Shown: positions 16,539-24,925, counted from the first letter of the stretch. The stretch: 64,000 nt of DNA from Quadrisphaera setariae (GCF_008041935.1 NZ_VKAC01000015.1:1-64000); one strand, 5' to 3'. Made by a program: numbers and translations. The notes: generated by a model not told the origin, from the letters alone.

Positions 16539-17771
16539 CTACAGCGACAGGACGACGCCAGCGACCGCGGCGTTGGCGAGGTTGGCCATGGCCCCGGCGA
16601 GCAGCGCGCGCGGCGCCAGCTGCGCCACCTCGCCGCGTCGCTCCGGGCACAGCGACCCGAGCACGCCGATCATGATGGCGATCGAGCCGAGGTTGGCGAA
16701 GCCCGCCAGGGCGATGGTCACCACGGCCACCGTCAGCGGGTCGAGCGAGGCGACCTGCGGCCCGAAGTCGGAGTAGGCCACGAACTCGTTGAGGAACGTC
16801 TTCTGGCCGATCCACGAGCCGGCCAGGCCGGCCTCCGACCACGGCACCCCCAGCAGCCACGCCAGCGGTGACAGCAGCCACCCGAGGATCCCCTGCACGG
16901 TGACGCCCTGGGCGCCGAAGAGGCCCGCCACGCCACCGACGATCCCGTTGACAAGCGCCAGCACCGCGATGAAGGCGATGAGCAGGGCGCCCACGACGAC
17001 GGCGATCCGCCCGCCCGCCATGGCCCCGCGCCCCAGGGCGTCGATGGCGTTGGCCGACTCGGTGTCACGGACCGCGCGGACGTCGTCGTCGCCCGAGGTC
17101 TCCTGCACCGGCTCGGTCTCCGGGAGCAGCAGCTTTGCCATGAGCAGCGACGCGGGAGCGTTCATGGCCGTGGCGGCCAGCAGGTACGGCAGCGGCGCGC
17201 CCAGCTGCGCGTAGCCGAGGAGCGTGGAGCCCGCCGCCGCGGCGAAGCCGCCGGTGATGACGGCGAACAGCTGCGAGCGCGTCAGCCGCCGCAGGTACGG
17301 GGCGATCATCAGCGGGGCCTCGCTCTGCCCCAGGAAGATGACCACGGACGCGAAGAAGCTCTCCAGCCGGGAGACCCGGAGGAGCCACCCGAGGGCGCCG
17401 CCCAGGGCCCACGCGACGTGCTGGACCACGCGCAGGTAGAAGAGCAGCTGGATGATCGCCCCGAGGAAGATGATCACAGGGAGCACGCCGAAGGCGAAGA
17501 CCGACCCGAGTGACGGGCCGACCTGCGTCAGCGGACCGAACAGGAACGTCGTGCCCTCGTCGGCGTAGCCGATGAGCTTCTCGACGCCGCCGGCGACGGC
17601 GTCCAGGGCCGCCCGGCCGGGTCCCCAGCGCAGCACGAGGAAGGCGAAGACCGCCTGCAGCGCGAGGGCCGTGCCGACCGTCCGCCAGGGGATGCGGCGC
17701 CTGTGCGCCGAGAACAGCACGCCGACGCCCACCAGCACCGCAAGGCCCAGGAGTCCGCGCACGGGGGACAC
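16539..17771 (-). CDS. NupC-family concentrative nucleoside transporter
   Basis: A 410-residue membrane protein with about ten hydrophobic segments. The N-terminal NupC-type helices, the gate region (VFAFGVLPVIIFLGAIIQLL), the FLGQSEAPLMIAPYL substrate loop and the C-terminal FLNEFVAYSDF and GFANLGSIAIMIGVLGS segments match concentrative nucleoside transporters. It takes up nucleosides with protons or sodium. Two GTG starts are possible, 17771 and 17762, each with a GGAGG-type site. It is downstream of ponA2 but separated from it by a terminator. Confidence 0.9.
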   Translation of the reverse strand: MSPVRGLLGLAVLVGVGVLFSAHRRRIPWRTVGTALALQAVFAFLVLRWGPGRAALDAVAGGVEKLIGYADEGTTFLFGPLTQVGPSLGSVFAFGVLPVIIFLGAIIQLLFYLRVVQHVAWALGGALGWLLRVSRLESFFASVVIFLGQSEAPLMIAPYLRRLTRSQLFAVITGGFAAAAGSTLLGYAQLGAPLPYLLAATAMNAPASLLMAKLLLPETEPVQETSGDDDVRAVRDTESANAIDALGRGAMAGGRIAVVVGALLIAFIAVLALVNGIVGGVAGLFGAQGVTVQGILGWLLSPLAWLLGVPWSEAGLAGSWIGQKTFLNEFVAYSDFGPQVASLDPLTVAVVTIALAGFANLGSIAIMIGVLGSLCPERRGEVAQLAPRALLAGAMANLANAAVAGVVLSL

Positions 17772-17828
17772 CCTCCAGCGCCTCCGGCGCCGCTGCCAGT
17801 CGGGAAGATCGACCGCTCAGCGCCACGA

Positions 17829-17867
17829 CGACGGGGCCCGCGCCGCCGTGCGCCGCGGACCCCGTCG
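17829..17867 (-). terminator. Terminator of ponA2
   Basis: Stem CGACGGGG/CCCCGTCG (17829-17836, 17860-17867), extended after one mismatch by five more pairs, 28 nt past the ponA2 stop. Confidence 0.6.
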
Positions 17868-17895
17868 GTCTCGCCGTGGTGGGTGGAGGAGGGCG

Positions 17896-20487
17896 TCAGC
17901 CCTGGTCGCCTCCGCCGTCCCCGCCCTGCTGGCCTCCGCCCTGGTCCCCGCCGGGGACCGGCTCGACGGTCGTGCCCTGGCCGCCACCGCCCTGGCCGCC
18001 ACCGCCCTGGCCGCCGCCGTTGCCGCCGCCCTGGTCACCGCCGCCCTGGCCGCCGCCCTGGTCACCGCCGCCCTGGCCGCCGCCGTTGTCGCCGCCGCCC
18101 TGGTCACCGCCGTTGTCGCCGCCGCCCTGACCGCCACCGGGCGCCTGGGTGGCCGTCTGGCCGCCGCCGCCTCGGGGGCTGGGGGTGTACGTCGGCTTCG
18201 GGGGAGCCGGCGGGCGGCCGATGGTGCTCTGCGGCGGGTCGACGAAGTCCTGCTGGTCCGCTCCGTCGAGCGCGCGGTTCATGTACGCCCGCCAGATGGG
18301 GGCTGAGACCGTGGCGCCGTACATGCTCCCGTAGCGGCGGCCCCCGATGGTGGCGCCGTTGATGGACATGCTCTTCTCCGGCACGCCGATCCACACCGAC
18401 GTCGCCAGCTGCGGCGTGTAGCCGGTGAACCACGTGGCCACCGAGTTGTTGGTGGTACCGGTCTTCCCGGCCGACTCGCGGCCGCCGGCAAGGCTCATCC
18501 CCTGGGCCGTGCCCTGGACGATCGTCTGCTGCAGTGCGTAGTTGACGCCGTTGGCGACGTCCTTGTCGATGGCCTGGTTGCACTGCGGGCCCTTGACGGG
18601 CAGGCCCTTGCCGTCGGCGTCAGTGATCTGCGCGATGGCGAGGGGGGCGCAGTAGTTGCCCTGGGCGGCGAACGCGGCGTAAGCGGTGGCGATGGACAGG
18701 GGGGCCACCTCGTCCACGCCGAGCATCATCGACGGGGTCACGTTGAGGTCCGTGCTGACCTGTCCCGTCACGTTCCGCTTGTCGGCCCTGGCCTTGTGCA
18801 CGCCGAGCGCCTGGGCGGTCGCAGCGACGTCGCACAGCTGCAGCTGGTTCTCCATGGCGGCGTAGCCCGTGTTCACGGAGTCGAACGTCGCCTTCATCAC
18901 CGACAGGTTGCCGCTGTCCTCGCCGTCCCCGGCGTTGCCCGGGCCGTAGGGCTTCCCCACGTACCCGGCTCCCGAGTAGCAGCTGCCGTACTTCCAGCTG
19001 CTGTTCGGGTAGTCGCGCTGGGTGGCGTTCACGGTGGCGTTGAGGGTGCGCCCCGAGGCCAGCCACTGGGCCAGCACGAAGGGCTTGAAGTTGGAGCCCG
19101 GCTGGAAGCCCGACGACCCGCCCTGGAGGTAGTCGGTGTTGTAGTTGATGGCCGTGGCCCCCACCGGCGCGTCCGGGGACGTGCTGTACGTGCGGTTCTG
19201 CGCCATGGCGATGATCTTGCCGGTTCCGGGCTCGACCGAGACGATCGAGGCACCGAGGTTGGACGTGCCCCCGGTGCGCTGGGGCTTGCCCTCCTTGTTG
19301 ATGACGTTGGTGGGGACCGTGGAGTCCTCTGCGGGGACGCCGTTCGCGACCTCCTCGAAGGCCGCCTGCTGCCTGTTCCGGTCGAGCGTCGTGGTGATGG
19401 TCAGGCCGCCGCGGTAGAGCTGGCGCAGCCGCTCCTCCTTGGTGCCGCCGAAGGCGTCGTCGTCGCGGAACTGCTTCACCGCGTAGTCGCAGAAGAAGCC
19501 CGCCTGGCCGGCCTGCTCGCAGCCGTTGGGGGTCTGCTGCACGTTCAGCATCTGCGCGATCGGCACGGCGACGGCGGCGTCGTGGTCGGCCTGGGAGATG
19601 GTGCCCAGCTGCAGCATGCGGCCCAGCACCGTGTCGCGCCGCTGCTGCGCGTCCTGCGGGTTGTTCACCGGGTCGTAGCCGACGGGGTTCTGCACGATGC
19701 CGGCCAGCAGGGCCGCCTGGGGCAGGTCGAGGTCGGTCGCGGACCGGTTGAACCAGTGCCGGCTCGCGGCCTCGACGCCGTACTGGCCGCCGCCGAAGTT
19801 GGCGATGTTGAGGTAGTTCTCGAGGATCTGGTCCTTGGAGAACTTCTTCTCCGCGGCGATGGCCAGCTTCATCTCGCGCAGCTTGCGGACGTAGCCGTCC
19901 ACGCCGGACCTGACGGTCACCTCGTTGAACGCCTTCTGGCGGTCCTCGGCGGAGGCGTTGGTGGGCAGCGCCGAGAGCGCCTCCTCCACCTGCACGTTCT
20001 TGATCCACTGCTGGGTGAGGGTCGAGGCGCCCTGGACGTCGCCGCCCTGGGAGTTCTGCACGAAGGCGCGGGCCAGGCCGCGCGGGTCGACCCCGCCGTG
20101 CTCGTAGAAGCGGTTGTCCTCGATGTCGACGATGGCCTTCTGCATCACCGGCGCCACCTTGTCGAGGGGCACGAGGATGCGGTTCTCGTAGTAGAAGGTG
20201 GCCATCAGCGAGCCGTCGGAGTACAGGATCCGGGTCTGCTGGCTCAGCGGCGGCTGGTCGAGCGAGGCGGGCAGGCTGTTGAACGCCTGGACCGTGTCGT
20301 TGCTGGTCTGACCAGCGGCGATGACGGCGGGGGCCGCGAGGCCCGCCACGAGCACGCCAGCGCCGACGCTGGCGGCGAGGAAGCCCGCCAGCAGCTTGGT
20401 GGCGCGGCCGAACGAGGTGCCGCGCGACCGCTGCTGGACGCCGGCCTCGCCGTCGTCGGGACGGGGGCGAGGAGCGCGGGCCGGCAT
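17896..20487 (-). CDS. ponA2: Bifunctional penicillin-binding protein (class A PBP)
   Basis: An 863-residue cell-wall synthase. Order: basic cytoplasmic tail, one membrane helix (about 35-62), glycosyltransferase domain with EDNRFYEHGGVDPRGLARAF, GASTLTQQWIKN and KKFSKDQILENYLN, then the transpeptidase domain with the active serine in SNFK (Ser465-Lys468), SVN and KTG (675-677). Both activities look intact. Mycobacterial PonA2 ends in a PASTA domain; here about 60 residues of Gly/Gln/Asp repeats follow a Pro-rich linker instead. It is divergent from whiB4, as in mycobacteria. ATG 20487 is set by TACGCT 6 nt upstream. Confidence 0.93.
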   Translation of the reverse strand: MPARAPRPRPDDGEAGVQQRSRGTSFGRATKLLAGFLAASVGAGVLVAGLAAPAVIAAGQTSNDTVQAFNSLPASLDQPPLSQQTRILYSDGSLMATFYYENRILVPLDKVAPVMQKAIVDIEDNRFYEHGGVDPRGLARAFVQNSQGGDVQGASTLTQQWIKNVQVEEALSALPTNASAEDRQKAFNEVTVRSGVDGYVRKLREMKLAIAAEKKFSKDQILENYLNIANFGGGQYGVEAASRHWFNRSATDLDLPQAALLAGIVQNPVGYDPVNNPQDAQQRRDTVLGRMLQLGTISQADHDAAVAVPIAQMLNVQQTPNGCEQAGQAGFFCDYAVKQFRDDDAFGGTKEERLRQLYRGGLTITTTLDRNRQQAAFEEVANGVPAEDSTVPTNVINKEGKPQRTGGTSNLGASIVSVEPGTGKIIAMAQNRTYSTSPDAPVGATAINYNTDYLQGGSSGFQPGSNFKPFVLAQWLASGRTLNATVNATQRDYPNSSWKYGSCYSGAGYVGKPYGPGNAGDGEDSGNLSVMKATFDSVNTGYAAMENQLQLCDVAATAQALGVHKARADKRNVTGQVSTDLNVTPSMMLGVDEVAPLSIATAYAAFAAQGNYCAPLAIAQITDADGKGLPVKGPQCNQAIDKDVANGVNYALQQTIVQGTAQGMSLAGGRESAGKTGTTNNSVATWFTGYTPQLATSVWIGVPEKSMSINGATIGGRRYGSMYGATVSAPIWRAYMNRALDGADQQDFVDPPQSTIGRPPAPPKPTYTPSPRGGGGQTATQAPGGGQGGGDNGGDQGGGDNGGGQGGGDQGGGQGGGDQGGGNGGGQGGGGQGGGGQGTTVEPVPGGDQGGGQQGGDGGGDQG
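17910..18145 (-). repeat. Gly/Gln/Asp repeat tract in the ponA2 3' end
   Basis: Imperfect 12-18 bp repeats encoding GGGQ, GGGD and GGDN units. They form an extracytoplasmic low-complexity tail and are prone to length change by slippage. Confidence 0.8.
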
Positions 20488-20493
20488 GCCTCC

Positions 20494-20499
20494 AGCGTA
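20494..20499 (-). promoter_or_regulatory. -10 element of ponA2 (leaderless)
   Basis: TACGCT on the minus strand with exactly 6 nt to the ATG at 20487, fixing that start over an upstream GTG at 20526. Confidence 0.55.
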
Positions 20500-20571
20500 C
20501 GTGGCCGCTGCGTCCGGCCCGGCCACGACGAGAGGCCCTTACCAGACCGTGATGTGCGCGGGCAGTGGCCA

Positions 20572-20587
20572 CGGTGACTAGTCACCG
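20572..20587. promoter_or_regulatory. 16-bp perfect palindrome between ponA2 and whiB4
   Basis: CGGTGACTAGTCACCG is perfectly symmetric and lies 85 bp upstream of ponA2 and 173 bp upstream of whiB4. The half-site GTGAC with 2-fold symmetry suits a dimeric regulator; spacing (GTGA-N4-TCAC) differs from the GTGA-N6-TCAC Crp site. Confidence 0.55.
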
Positions 20588-20759
20588 GTGGTCCTGGAAA
20601 TGGCCCGCACGAGGGGTGGGCGCAGGACGTGACCAGTTCGTAACTTCATCCATGTCACTCGTCCGACCGGATGGACAAGGCCTGAAACGCCTCAAGATCC
20701 GCCGGGTGAGATCCCCGATCGGCGCTTCCCCGCCGCACCACCGACCGGAAGGCACCACC

Positions 20760-21083
20760 ATGAGCGAGACCGTCTACCTCGAGCCCGCCGAGTGGACCAC
20801 CCAGGCCGCCTGCCGCACGAGCGACCCGGACGCGCTCTTCGTCCAGGGCGCCGAGCAGAACCGCGCCAAGGTCGTCTGCCAGGCCTGCCCCGTGCGCACC
20901 GAGTGCCTCGCCGACTCCCTCGACAACCGCATCGAGTTCGGCGTCTGGGGCGGCATGACCGAGCGCGAGCGCCGCGCGATCCTCAAGCGCCGCCCGAACG
21001 TGCAGTCCTGGAGCCGCCTCCTGCAGGCCGCGAAGGCCGAGCACGCCCGCGCCGAGGCCGCGTCCGCCGCTCGCACCGCCTGA
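20760..21083 (+). CDS. whiB4: WhiB-family Fe-S transcriptional regulator, WhiB4-like
   Basis: A 107-residue redox sensor. Four cysteines (AACRTSDPD, VVCQACPVRTEC) bind a 4Fe-4S cluster in the family, followed by the GVWGGMTERERR turn that contacts the sigma factor and a basic C-terminal tail (ILKRRPNVQSWSRLL) for DNA. The GGMTERxRRA-LK-P-V-SW tail and the divergent ponA2 match WhiB4 of mycobacteria. The ATG at 20760 has no strong ribosome-binding site; the 270-bp divergent region carries a perfect palindrome. Its stop meets the stop of the convergent ATPase gene inside the inverted repeat TGACGGACCGTCA. Confidence 0.9.
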   Translation: MSETVYLEPAEWTTQAACRTSDPDALFVQGAEQNRAKVVCQACPVRTECLADSLDNRIEFGVWGGMTERERRAILKRRPNVQSWSRLLQAAKAEHARAEAASAARTA

Positions 21084-21090
21084 CGGACCG

Positions 21091-22332
21091 TCAGGCCGGG
21101 GCCCCCGACCGAGGGGCCCGACCGGCCAGAGCGGCCCCCACCGCCCGCAGCCCGTCCAGGTCGGCGACGTCGCCCTCCAGGGCCGGCACCAGCGCGGTGG
21201 CCGTGCCGGAGCCCCCGAGGCCCTCGGCCACGAGGCGGCTCTCCCGCTCCACCCGCTCTAGCAGCTCCACCTGCAGGTCCAGCACCTGCGCCGCCCGCCG
21301 GTCCGCCGCGGTCCCGTCCCGCAGCGAGGCAGCGGCCCGTCGCGCAGCCGCCGCGTCCAGGCCCGGTGCGGCGCTCGTCGCCCGGTTGACCACGACCGCC
21401 GCCGGTGACAGGTCCGCCGACCGCAGCCGGTCCACGAGGAAGACCGCCTCCGCGAGGGGCTCGGTCTCCGGTGCGGTGACCACCACGAACGCCGTCCGGG
21501 CGTCGCGCAGCGCCGCCGACGTCGCCTCGGCCCGCTCCCGGAAGCCGCCGAAGACCTCGTCCAGCCCCTCCACCAGCGCCTGCACGTCGCGCAGCAGACG
21601 ACCGCCGATGACGCGGTCCATGGCCGCCGCTACCCCGCCGGCCAGCGCCCCGACCACCCGGCCCCCGGCGGCCCGCAGCCCCGTGCCGGAGCGCGCCGAG
21701 CCCGCGAAGCGCACCGGCGCCATGAGCAGCCGGGCGAACCTGCCGTCGAGGAACGAGGCCAGGCGCGCGGGGGCGTCGAGGAAGTCCAGGGCCGAACGGC
21801 TCGGCGGGGTGTCGACGACGACGAGGTCCCACCCCGTCGGCGTGCCCCGCCCGGCGCGCAGCTGCCCGAGCCGCTCCATGGCCATGTACTCCTGCGTCCC
21901 GGAGAACGAGGTGGCCAGGGAGGTGTAGACGGGGTTGGCCTTCACCTGCGCCGCGCGCGCCGGGGGCAGGGCGGCGTCGACGAGGCCGTCGAGGGTGCGG
22001 CGCGCGTCCAGCACCAGCGCGTCGAGGCTGCCGCCGCGGCTCGCGTCGACGCCGGGCACGCGCCGCGGCTCGTCGGGTGCGAGGCCGCCGTCGTCGTCGG
22101 GTGCGAGCCCGCCGCCGTCGTCCTCGGGGTCCTGGGTGCCGAGCGCCTGGGCCAGGCGGCGGGCGGGGTCCACCGTGAGCACCGCCACCCGGCGGCCGCG
22201 CTCGGCGGCGCGCAGCGCGATCGCCGCGGCCGTGGTCGTCTTGCCGACACCGCCGGAGCCCGCGCAGACGACCACCTCCACACCCGGGTCGTCGAGGAGA
22301 GCGTCGACGTCCCACCCGGGTGCCGCGCTCAC
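21091..22332 (-). CDS. ArsA/Get3-like ATPase, second of pair
   Basis: A 413-residue SIMIBI ATPase. The deviant P-loop AGSGGVGKTTTAAAIAL (about 24-40), DPARRLAQALG, and the VVVDTPPSR switch are conserved. An acidic Gly/Asp insertion with a repeated LAPDDDGG unit (about residues 65-90) is unusual. It overlaps the preceding ATPase by 4 bp (GTGA), so the pair is coexpressed and probably forms a heterodimer, as suggested for the mycobacterial homologues next to whiB4. Cargo (tail-anchored proteins, or an oxyanion) is unknown. Confidence 0.85.
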   Translation of the reverse strand: MSAAPGWDVDALLDDPGVEVVVCAGSGGVGKTTTAAAIALRAAERGRRVAVLTVDPARRLAQALGTQDPEDDGGGLAPDDDGGLAPDEPRRVPGVDASRGGSLDALVLDARRTLDGLVDAALPPARAAQVKANPVYTSLATSFSGTQEYMAMERLGQLRAGRGTPTGWDLVVVDTPPSRSALDFLDAPARLASFLDGRFARLLMAPVRFAGSARSGTGLRAAGGRVVGALAGGVAAAMDRVIGGRLLRDVQALVEGLDEVFGGFRERAEATSAALRDARTAFVVVTAPETEPLAEAVFLVDRLRSADLSPAAVVVNRATSAAPGLDAAAARRAAASLRDGTAADRRAAQVLDLQVELLERVERESRLVAEGLGGSGTATALVPALEGDVADLDGLRAVGAALAGRAPRSGAPA

Positions 22333-23438
22333 GCCGCACCTCCCGCCGGCGCCGTCGGGCCGGTGGGGGCGGGCCGGTCCCGCGGCGTGGGCAGCGGGGC
22401 GGCGGCGAGGTCGTCGGCGAGGCGGTAGAGGCCCTCGAGGTCCACCCCGCCGGGCAGGTCCGGGAGCTCGCGCACCGGCCGGCCGGCGCCTGCGGCGACC
22501 TCGAGCCAGCGCCGCTGCTCGGCCACCCGCCCCGCCCGGCCCCGGTTCTGGGTGAGCAGGGCCGCCACCAGCGCCTCGACGCCGTCGTCCGCGGGAGCGC
22601 TCCCGCCGTCGTCCAGGTCGGGCTGAGGGGCCAGGGCGCGGCGCAGCGCGCCGCGGACCCGGCTCGGCGCCCCGCCGTCCTCGGCCGGCGCGGTGAGCAC
22701 CCGGTTGGCGACGACGGCGCCCACCGGCAGGTCGGCGGCGCGCAGCTCCGCGGCGGCCTCCAGCGTCTCGGTCACGGGCAGCTCCTCGGGCAGGCAGACC
22801 AGGTGCACCGCCGTCTGCTCGGAGCGCAGCAGCGCCGCCACCGACGCGGCGCGGGCGGCGATCGGACCGCCGACGGCCAGCTGGGCCAGCTCGTCGCCGA
22901 TGCCGAGGAAGCGGGTGATGCGGCCGGTGGGCGGTGCGTCCAGGACGACCGCGTCGTAGACGGGCTGCGCAGACGAGGTGCTGCCGGCCCGCCCGCCGTC
23001 GACCGTGCGGCGCACCGCCTCGTAGACCTTGCCGACCAGCAGCACGTCGCGCAGGCCCGGGGCCACGTCGGCGATGAACTCCACGGCCCCCGCGCGGTCC
23101 AGCACGGTGGACACCCGGCCCCCGCGGCCGCCGAGGACCCCGCCGTGGAAGGTGTCGAGGTAGTCGACCAGCGCCGCCCGCGGCTCCACGGCCAGGCCCA
23201 CCACCTGGCCCCCGCCGGCGCCCTCGGCCAGCTCGACCTCCTCGTAGGGGAGGGCCTCGGTGCCGAGCAGGCGCGAGACGCCCTGGCGCCCCTCCACCTC
23301 GCACACGAGGACCCGCTTGCCCTCGTCCGCGAGCGACAGCGCCAGCGCCACCGCCACGGTGGTCTTGCCGGTGCCGCCCTTGCCGGTCACGACGTGGAGC
23401 CGGGGCTGCGCGCCCCGGGCCTCGGTGCGTGCGATCAC
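22329..23438 (-). CDS. ArsA/Get3-like ATPase, first of pair
   Basis: A 369-residue paralogue of the next gene. The P-loop is VVTGKGGTGKTTVAVALAL (about 13-31), with the extra lysine of the deviant Walker A class, then DAPPTGRITRFL as switch II. The first two-thirds match ArsA/Get3; the C-terminus is Pro/Ala-rich. The GTG start at 23438 lies 6 nt after TACTGT, which indicates a leaderless mRNA starting here and covering both ATPase genes. It is divergent from the small DUF4177 gene. Confidence 0.88.
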   Translation of the reverse strand: MIARTEARGAQPRLHVVTGKGGTGKTTVAVALALSLADEGKRVLVCEVEGRQGVSRLLGTEALPYEEVELAEGAGGGQVVGLAVEPRAALVDYLDTFHGGVLGGRGGRVSTVLDRAGAVEFIADVAPGLRDVLLVGKVYEAVRRTVDGGRAGSTSSAQPVYDAVVLDAPPTGRITRFLGIGDELAQLAVGGPIAARAASVAALLRSEQTAVHLVCLPEELPVTETLEAAAELRAADLPVGAVVANRVLTAPAEDGGAPSRVRGALRRALAPQPDLDDGGSAPADDGVEALVAALLTQNRGRAGRVAEQRRWLEVAAGAGRPVRELPDLPGGVDLEGLYRLADDLAAAPLPTPRDRPAPTGPTAPAGGAA

Positions 23439-23444
23439 CCGCCG

Positions 23445-23450
23445 ACAGTA
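23445..23450 (-). promoter_or_regulatory. -10 element of the ATPase pair (leaderless)
   Basis: TACTGT on the minus strand, 6 nt before the GTG at 23438. Confidence 0.55.
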
Positions 23451-23479
23451 CGGACGGGTCCGCCGGCGCGCCTGCGGAC

Positions 23480-23485
23480 TAGGCT
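23480..23485 (+). promoter_or_regulatory. -10 element of DUF4177-ridA
   Basis: TAGGCT, 8 nt before the GTG at 23494; the transcript would begin at or within a couple of bases of the start codon. Confidence 0.5.
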
Positions 23486-23493
23486 CGCCAGGC

Positions 23494-23652
23494 GTGACCC
23501 AGTGGGAGTACCTGACAGCGCCGCTCATCGTGCACAGCACCAAGGCGATCCTCGACAACTTCGGCGAGGAGGGCTGGGAGCTGGTGCAGGTGGTGCCCGG
23601 CCCCGGCGGCAACGGCCTCGTGGCCTACCTCAAGCGCCCGAAGCAGGGCTGA
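23494..23652 (+). CDS. DUF4177 small protein
   Basis: A 52-residue protein (start TQWEYLTAPLIVHSTKAIL) with the pattern WEY..., GEEGWELVQVVPG and AYLKRP typical of DUF4177. Function is unknown. An equally small gene sits at the same place in mycobacteria between the Get3-like pair and the RidA gene, so conservation of position argues that it is real. It ends 3 bp before ridA and probably shares its transcript. Confidence 0.8.
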   Translation: MTQWEYLTAPLIVHSTKAILDNFGEEGWELVQVVPGPGGNGLVAYLKRPKQG

Positions 23653-23655
23653 TCC

Positions 23656-24120
23656 GTGGGCGCTCGCGAGAACCTCGCCTCCCTCGGCCTGGAGCTGCCG
23701 CCCGTGGCGGCGCCCGTGGCCTCCTACGTGCCGACGGTGCGGACCGGCTCGCTGGTCTTCACCTCCGGGCAGCTGCCTTTCGTCGGCGGCGCCCTCCCCG
23801 TGACCGGCCTGGTGGGCGAGGGTGACGGCCTCGTGGACCCCGCCACCGCCGAGGAGCAGGCGCGCACCGCGGCGCTCAACGCCGTCGCCGCGCTCGACGC
23901 CGAGGTGGGGCTCGACGCCGTCGTGCGCATCGTCAAGCTGACCGTCTTCGTGGCCAGCGCCGACGGCTTCACCGGGCAGCCGGCCGTGGCCAACGGCGCC
24001 AGCGACCTGCTCGCGGACGTCTTCGGCGAGGCCGGCCGCCACGCCCGCTCCGCCGTGGGGGTGGCCCAGCTGCCGCTCTCCGCGCCGGTCGAGCTGGAGC
24101 TCGTGGCCGAGGTCGTCTGA
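23656..24120 (+). CDS. RidA/YjgF-family protein
   Basis: A 154-residue RidA-fold protein. It carries VRTGSLVFTSGQLPF, the ALNAVAALDAEVG helix, VKLTVFVAS and the C-terminal HARSAVGVAQLPLSAPVELELVAEV, which includes the arginine that binds the substrate carboxylate in active RidA proteins. Archetypal members hydrolyse reactive enamine/imine intermediates; this longer, LER-type subgroup is less well characterised. In mycobacteria an MBL-fold gene lies between this gene and crp; here only a terminator does. Confidence 0.88.
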   Translation: MGARENLASLGLELPPVAAPVASYVPTVRTGSLVFTSGQLPFVGGALPVTGLVGEGDGLVDPATAEEQARTAALNAVAALDAEVGLDAVVRIVKLTVFVASADGFTGQPAVANGASDLLADVFGEAGRHARSAVGVAQLPLSAPVELELVAEVV

Positions 24121-24136
24121 CCCCTCCGCGCCCCCT

Positions 24137-24167
24137 GCCTCGGCCGCCCGGGTGGTGCGGCCGAGGC
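24137..24167 (+). terminator. Terminator after the RidA gene
   Basis: An 11-bp perfect stem GCCTCGGCCGC/GCGGCCGAGGC (24137-24147, 24157-24167) with a 9-nt loop, 16 nt past the stop. Confidence 0.7.
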
Positions 24168-24186
24168 CTCCGGGGACCGCGTGCGG

Positions 24187-24192
24187 CAGACT
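24187..24192 (+). promoter_or_regulatory. -10-like element of crp
   Basis: CAGACT, 6 nt before the GTG at 24199. It supports this start over the in-frame GTG at 24181, which would lie upstream of the promoter element. Confidence 0.45.
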
Positions 24193-24198
24193 GCCGCC

Positions 24199-24876
24199 GT
24201 GGATCAGGACGTGCTGCGACGCGCCCCCCTCTTCGTGGGGGTCGACGAGGAGGCATCCGAGGTCCTGCTGTCGCTGGCCCGGGTGGTGGAGCTCAAGCGC
24301 GGGCAGGTCCTCTTCGCCCAGGGTGACGAGCCCGCCGACCTCTTCGTCATCCAGAGCGGCAAGATCAAGCTCGGGCGCACCTCGGCGGACGGTCGGGAGA
24401 ACCTCCTCGCGGTGCTCGGCCCGGGCGAGATGTTCGGCGAGCTCAGCTGGTTCGACCCGGGCCCCCGCACGTCCAGCGCCGTGGCCGTGGGCCCGGCCCG
24501 CCTCGTCGCCCTCGACTACGAGCAGCTCTACGCGTGGATGGCGCCCCGGCCCGAGGTGGCGCAGCAGCTGCTGCGCGCCCTGGCCCGGCGCCTGCGGCGC
24601 GCCAACACGGCCCTCGCCGACCTCGTCTTCACCGACGTGCCCGGACGCGTCGCAGGCACCCTGCTCGACCTGGCCCTGCGCTTCGGCCGCACCACCGAGA
24701 ACGGCCTGCTGGTCCAGCACGACCTCACCCAGGAGGAGCTCGCCCAGCTGGTCGGCGCCTCCCGCGAGACCGTGAACAAGGCCCTCGCCGACTTCGCCGC
24801 CCGCGGCTGGGTGCGCCTGGAGGCCCGCTCGGTCAACCTGCTCGACGTGGAGCGGCTGCGCCGCCGCGCGCGCTGA
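24199..24876 (+). CDS. crp: Crp/Fnr-family cAMP-responsive regulator
   Basis: A 225-residue protein very close to mycobacterial Crp. The cyclic-nucleotide domain contains [14 protein letters not shown] and the phosphate-binding cassette [19 protein letters not shown]; the helix-turn-helix is [22 protein letters not shown] with the recognition arginine. The signature [20 protein letters not shown] links the two. It should bind symmetric TGTGA-type sites and respond to cAMP. It sits alone between two terminator-like hairpins, followed by nth. Confidence 0.93.
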   Translation: MDQDVLRRAPLFVGVDEEASEVLLSLARVVELKRGQVLFAQGDEPADLFVIQSGKIKLGRTSADGRENLLAVLGPGEMFGELSWFDPGPRTSSAVAVGPARLVALDYEQLYAWMAPRPEVAQQLLRALARRLRRANTALADLVFTDVPGRVAGTLLDLALRFGRTTENGLLVQHDLTQEELAQLVGASRETVNKALADFAARGWVRLEARSVNLLDVERLRRRAR

Positions 24877-24892
24877 CCTCCCCGAGTTCCCC

Positions 24893-24907
24893 GGGGCTGT
24901 CAGCCCC
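24893..24907 (+). terminator. Possible short terminator after crp
   Basis: GGGGCT/AGCCCC with a 3-nt loop, 16 nt after the stop and directly before the nth promoter. Only 6 bp, so weak. Confidence 0.35.
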
Positions 24908-24913
24908 CGCCCG

Positions 24914-24919
24914 TACCCT
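24914..24919 (+). promoter_or_regulatory. -10 element of nth operon (leaderless)
   Basis: TACCCT, 6 nt before the GTG at 24926. Confidence 0.5.
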
Positions 24920-24925
24920 TCGCTG

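Noticed and set aside
17910-18145. CRISPR-like repeat array
   Set aside because: The repeats are imperfect, short and in-frame codons for Gly/Gln/Asp at the end of ponA2; there are no unique spacers or cas genes.
20488-20526. Start of ponA2 at GTG 20526
   Set aside because: The TACGCT element 6 nt before ATG 20487 implies that transcription begins at 20487, inside the longer frame.
21081-21093. Inverted repeat at the whiB4/ATPase stops as an operator
   Set aside because: The 6-bp arms are simply the two overlapping stop-codon contexts of convergent genes and more likely a weak terminator element than a binding site.
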